Positions 61,468 through 64,000 of a stretch of DNA of 64,000 nucleotides are shown piece by piece. The translations under genes and the position numbers were made by a program. Within the stretch, counting starts at the first letter, position 1, and every line of letters starts with the position of its first letter. Source of the stretch: Antitrichia curtipendula (lineage: Eukaryota > Streptophyta > Bryopsida > Hypnales > Leucodontaceae); contig OX579641.1 of the NCBI GenBank assembly GCA_951230915.1, forward strand, positions 22,174,254-22,238,253, written 5' to 3'. Under the pieces are notes generated by a model. That model was not told the DNA's origin, ran no database searches, and worked only from the letters and a program-made list of their open reading frames with translations.

Positions 61468-61544
61468 AACATACGCTCCCAGCTCACCATTCTACGCTCC
61501 CCGCTCGCCGCTCGCCGCTCCCCGCTCACATACTAGCACCGTTG
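61468..61544 (-). repeat. Element B right terminal inverted repeat
   Basis: CGCTCCCCGCTCGCCGCTCG words end in CGCTCACATACTAGCACCGTTG; it pairs with 48249-48320. Confidence 0.85.
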
Positions 61545-61554
61545 GGAAGACATC
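61545..61554. repeat. Right target duplication of element B (GGAAGACATC)
   Basis: It duplicates 48239-48248. Counting it once restores the open frame of the interrupted exon. Confidence 0.9.
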
Positions 61555-63447
61555 ATAGCAAACAGGGAGAAGAAAGAGGCGGACCGCTTGGCGAAGTTGG
61601 CTGAGAAAGAGAAGGAGGCGGAGTTGGAGGGGAAGGGAAATAGCAAAGGGAAGAAGAAGGTGGATGGAGGTGGCGAAGTGCCTGCAACTTCAACGGTATA
61701 CCAGGGCTCGGCTATGCAAGCTGGATCTGGTAGACGACTGAAGAGGAAGGCGGTACTGTCTGAGGTGACGACGGACTTGGTCACGCAAGGGATGGATGTC
61801 ATTGTGATTGGTGATGATGATGAGGTCAACTCCGAGGAGTTGATCTTGAACATCTCCATTGTGGATGTCATGGATAACGTGGATGCAGAAACGGCGACAT
61901 GCTACAGTGAGGTCATGGAGTTCATTAAAAAGGTAAGGTATTAGTATTTCAAATTTGGTAATTTGGTATTGCAATGATGAACTTGAACATTGTATACTTG
62001 TACATTTATTGATTGATTATTCATTCATTAATTAGAGGAAATTTGTTTTGTAGTCGTCGGCAGGAAAAGCACGCACACACGGCGGCATTGTGAGCCGTGC
62101 GCCACTAATGGATCTTATTTTTTTCGACTGCCAAGAGAATTTGCCCGTGTCGGACGTCTCATTTCCAGCAAATGCAGTGCCTACATGGAACTCAAACCCG
62201 GAGTACGATGACATTCAGCAGGCATTTCTTTTTGCAGAGGACCATTTGCAAGACCATGGCTGCATGGTAGTATTCCACTCATACTGCGCAGATTCAAAAG
62301 GCGTCATTAAGGGTTTATATGTCACATACCCGACGCTGGTGGTGAAGAAAGAGTGGTTGGGCATTAACCGTGTGCACTTGACCTCCCCATTGGATGAAAG
62401 CACTACGGTATGATTTTTGAATTAATGCTCGTTTGGTAAGTATTTGGCATTAGTGATGAAACTTCTTAATTTCTGACAAGTTTTTGGTTTTTGTGATTGC
62501 AGACTCTGAAGTTTGGAATCACCCTTTTGGTGAAGGACCTCGGGGCAAATGGAAAACCGAAGTTCTCTTACATGCACACAAAGTCCATGCAGAAGGCGAA
62601 AGTAGACCTTGCAAGGGACGACATGCTCATTAATTACACGACGGAGGAGACCATGTTGATGAACGAGAAAATACCATGGCGGGGGGCTCGCGAGAAGGAC
62701 CCTAGATTCTTTCAGTTCTTGATAGAAGGGACTACCATTGAAGGAGATTTAGTGGTTGATTGCACAGCATCGACTGGTAAGTTTTGAATTCAATGATGTT
62801 GCAGTTCATTTGTTTATCATGTTGTCGAATCATATCATTTACATGATTTCGAATCATTTCATTTACATTCTTCATCGCAGGTGCATCCATTACAGCTTGT
62901 CGCGGCACAGGCCGCCACATTGTGGCTTTGGAGGAGGACAAAGATATTTTTAATGGACTCCTTCTGCCCATAAAGAAGAGCACTCCGGTTGTAGTGACAG
63001 CGGAAGTGACAGAACCGCCAGCATCGGTTGAGGCCTCCCAAGATCCGGACGCCATGACGGTGGTGCCCCGGAAGTTTGCTCGGAAGAATAGAGCCAGTAA
63101 GTAAGTTTCTTCATTTATAAATATTTTGTGAATGCATGGTGCTTTTTTCTCTATGAGTCTAACATTGTGTCATTTATATTAGCAGTCGTAAGGGATTGAT
63201 GCCGACAGTTTCTTTGTTGAAGAAACGTAGACTTCTCATTAGTCCAGAGAAGTCTTTTCATCTTCCGGTGTATGCCGAGAAGATGGCATTGTCATTTGCG
63301 GATTTGTGTTGCTCAATTCCAAAGCCCCGTAAACCTTCTTACGCTAGAAATGTTTTAGAGTTTATTGATGGATCAACATCTCAGGGTAGAGAGACATCAG
63401 ATTCGTCTACGAACGAGGATTCTAAGACTGAGTCCACTGCCACTTAG
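61555..63447 (+). pseudogene. ParB-like/methyltransferase gene of element A, 3' part
   Basis: Exons are 61555-61932 (continuing the exon cut at 48248), 62054-62407, 62503-62776, 62881-63100 and 63186-63447. The first is a charged helix (ANREKKEADRLAK...) ending with a SIM-like DVIVIGDDDE. The next two begin the methyltransferase-like fold: LMDLIFFDCQENLP where N6/N4 amino-methyltransferases carry (D/N/S)PP(Y/W/F), then QDHGCMVVFHS. IPWRGAREK, GDLVVDCTASTG and ACRGTGRHIVALEEDKDIF follow, the last two resembling motif I and the following GR..IG.E strand. The motif IV-like segment precedes motif I, the beta-class permuted order. The DPPY position is degenerate (DCQE), so catalysis is doubtful. 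The last exon has a tandem acceptor (AGCAG at 63181-63185). The part has lost its 5' half through insertion of B. Confidence 0.85.
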
Positions 63448-63692
63448 ACTCATGAGATTGACATATCTTATGAGTTGAACTATTGTGTATTGATTTTCAT
63501 TGTGATTGGATTTGTGTGTTTTATGGCTACATTTTGGACGTCATTTCTATCCTTTTATTCTTCTAGAATGCGTGATTTCAATTCAATTGATATGAATTAG
63601 TGATTGACATAACTAAATTGAAAATGATTTCTAAGTAACATAAACTTCCAATATTTTCACTCACATTTATGGGAATTTCTAATTACCTACGT

Positions 63693-63705
63693 CCATGGTC
63701 ATAGG
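63693..63705 (-). promoter_or_regulatory. Subterminal motif CTATGACCATGG (element A right)
   Basis: CCATGGTCATAGG on the plus strand, the fourth copy of CTATGACCRYGG, 71 bp inside the right end. Confidence 0.5.
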
Positions 63706-63735
63706 GCCCGGCAGAAAAATTTCTCCAAAATAAAT

Positions 63736-63776
63736 TCCCGCTCACAGGCTCACAGGCTCACATGCTAGCAACCCTA
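63736..63776 (-). repeat. Element A right terminal inverted repeat
   Basis: CCGCTCACAGGCTCACAGG leads to CTCACATGCTAGCAACCCTA, directly followed by TGTCAAAAGA. It complements the left end from GCTAGC inward. Confidence 0.85.
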
Positions 63777-63786
63777 TGTCAAAAGA

Positions 63787-64000
63787 TTAGGCAACTTTGG
63801 AAAAAAAAATCCATTGCGTTGTTCTTTGCTTGGATATATTCACACATACATTATTTTTAGACCCTAATATTTTTAGGCAATAATTCTTCACTAGTCAAAA
63901 ATAAAAATCTTTTGGTTATAAATTTGAAAAGTGAATAAATTTTGATTTATATACCTATTTTTAGAAGGTGATGATTTTTTTTCAATTTTGGAAGTATTTT
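63787..64000. other. AT-rich flank beyond element A
   Basis: No gene was recognised in the last 214 bp. Confidence 0.5.

Larger units (their letters stand above)
48249..61544. mobile_element. Element B: 13.3-kb two-gene DNA transposon nested in A
   Basis: It is flanked by GGAAGACATC on both sides. The left terminus contains GCTGGTATGTGAGC and the right terminus the complement of GCTAGTATGTGAGC, each 6 bp from the target duplication, as in element A. Inside are the ParB-methyltransferase gene on the minus strand (54221-49062) and the SWIM transposase gene on the plus strand (56467-60549), divergently arranged. Relative to the direction of A, B is inserted in the opposite gene orientation. Proteins of A and B are clearly homologous but far from identical, so B is a different subfamily, not a recent duplicate of A. 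Confidence 0.92.
35862..63776. mobile_element. Element A: large two-gene DNA transposon, outer copy
   Basis: The same decamer, TGTCAAAAGA, flanks it at 35852-35861 and 63777-63786. The termini are inverted repeats containing GCTAGCGTGTGAGC on the left and GCTAGCATGTGAGC on the right, followed by GTGAGC/GGAGC-rich subterminal DNA. Excluding the nested element B and one of B's target duplications, A is about 14.6 kb. Gene content: a SWIM transposase-like gene on the minus strand (36835-40632) and a divergent ParB-methyltransferase gene on the plus strand (about 45019-48248 plus 61555-63447). A 9-11 bp duplication and a SWIM-type transposase point to the Mutator-like superfamily, but the second gene is unlike the usual accessory gene mudrB. 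Confidence 0.9.

Overview
The window looks like nuclear DNA of a land plant or close streptophyte relative. It holds a multi-exon starch synthase with GT-AG introns, plant-type CACTA and Mutator-like elements, and long AT-rich intergenic DNA. Short introns and compact genes would fit a bryophyte or other non-seed plant, but nothing here fixes the lineage. No rRNA, tRNA or CRISPR array was recognised.

Layout. Positions 1-15 kb are AT-rich and gene-poor. They hold miniature transposons (a 152-bp CACTA element, a 1.17-kb element with an 8-bp target duplication, fold-back and TTAA-flanked elements), minisatellites and a decayed LINE reverse transcriptase. At 15.1-17.2 kb is a small minus-strand gene for a 240-residue coiled-coil protein of unknown function. 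At 19.1-23.4 kb is a 15-exon minus-strand starch synthase most like the SSIV type, with a candidate TATA box at 25.17 kb and a nearly perfect 168-bp hairpin in one intron. From 25 to 35.8 kb there is more AT-rich DNA with further TTAA- and TA-flanked miniature elements.

The striking part is 35.86-63.78 kb: two large related DNA transposons, one inside the other. Outer element A (35862-63776, TSD TGTCAAAAGA) is interrupted by inner element B (48249-61544, TSD GGAAGACATC). Both make 10-bp target duplications and share terminal inverted repeats (GCTRGYRTGTGAGC) and a subterminal motif (CTATGACCRYGG). Each carries two divergent genes. One is a large SWIM zinc-finger transposase-like protein (Mutator-like in layout). 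The other is an intron-rich gene whose product has a ParB-like domain at the N-terminal side and a circularly permuted DNA amino-methyltransferase fold at the C-terminal side. B landed inside an exon of A's ParB-methyltransferase gene; removing B and one target duplication restores the frame.

All four transposon genes carry nonsense changes, so these copies look dead. The two copies are strongly diverged yet keep gene order, orientation, exon phases and domains, so they document a real two-gene transposon family. In both, the region between the divergent genes holds unrelated tandem arrays plus a telo-box. In A it also holds a set of GC-rich nested hairpins.
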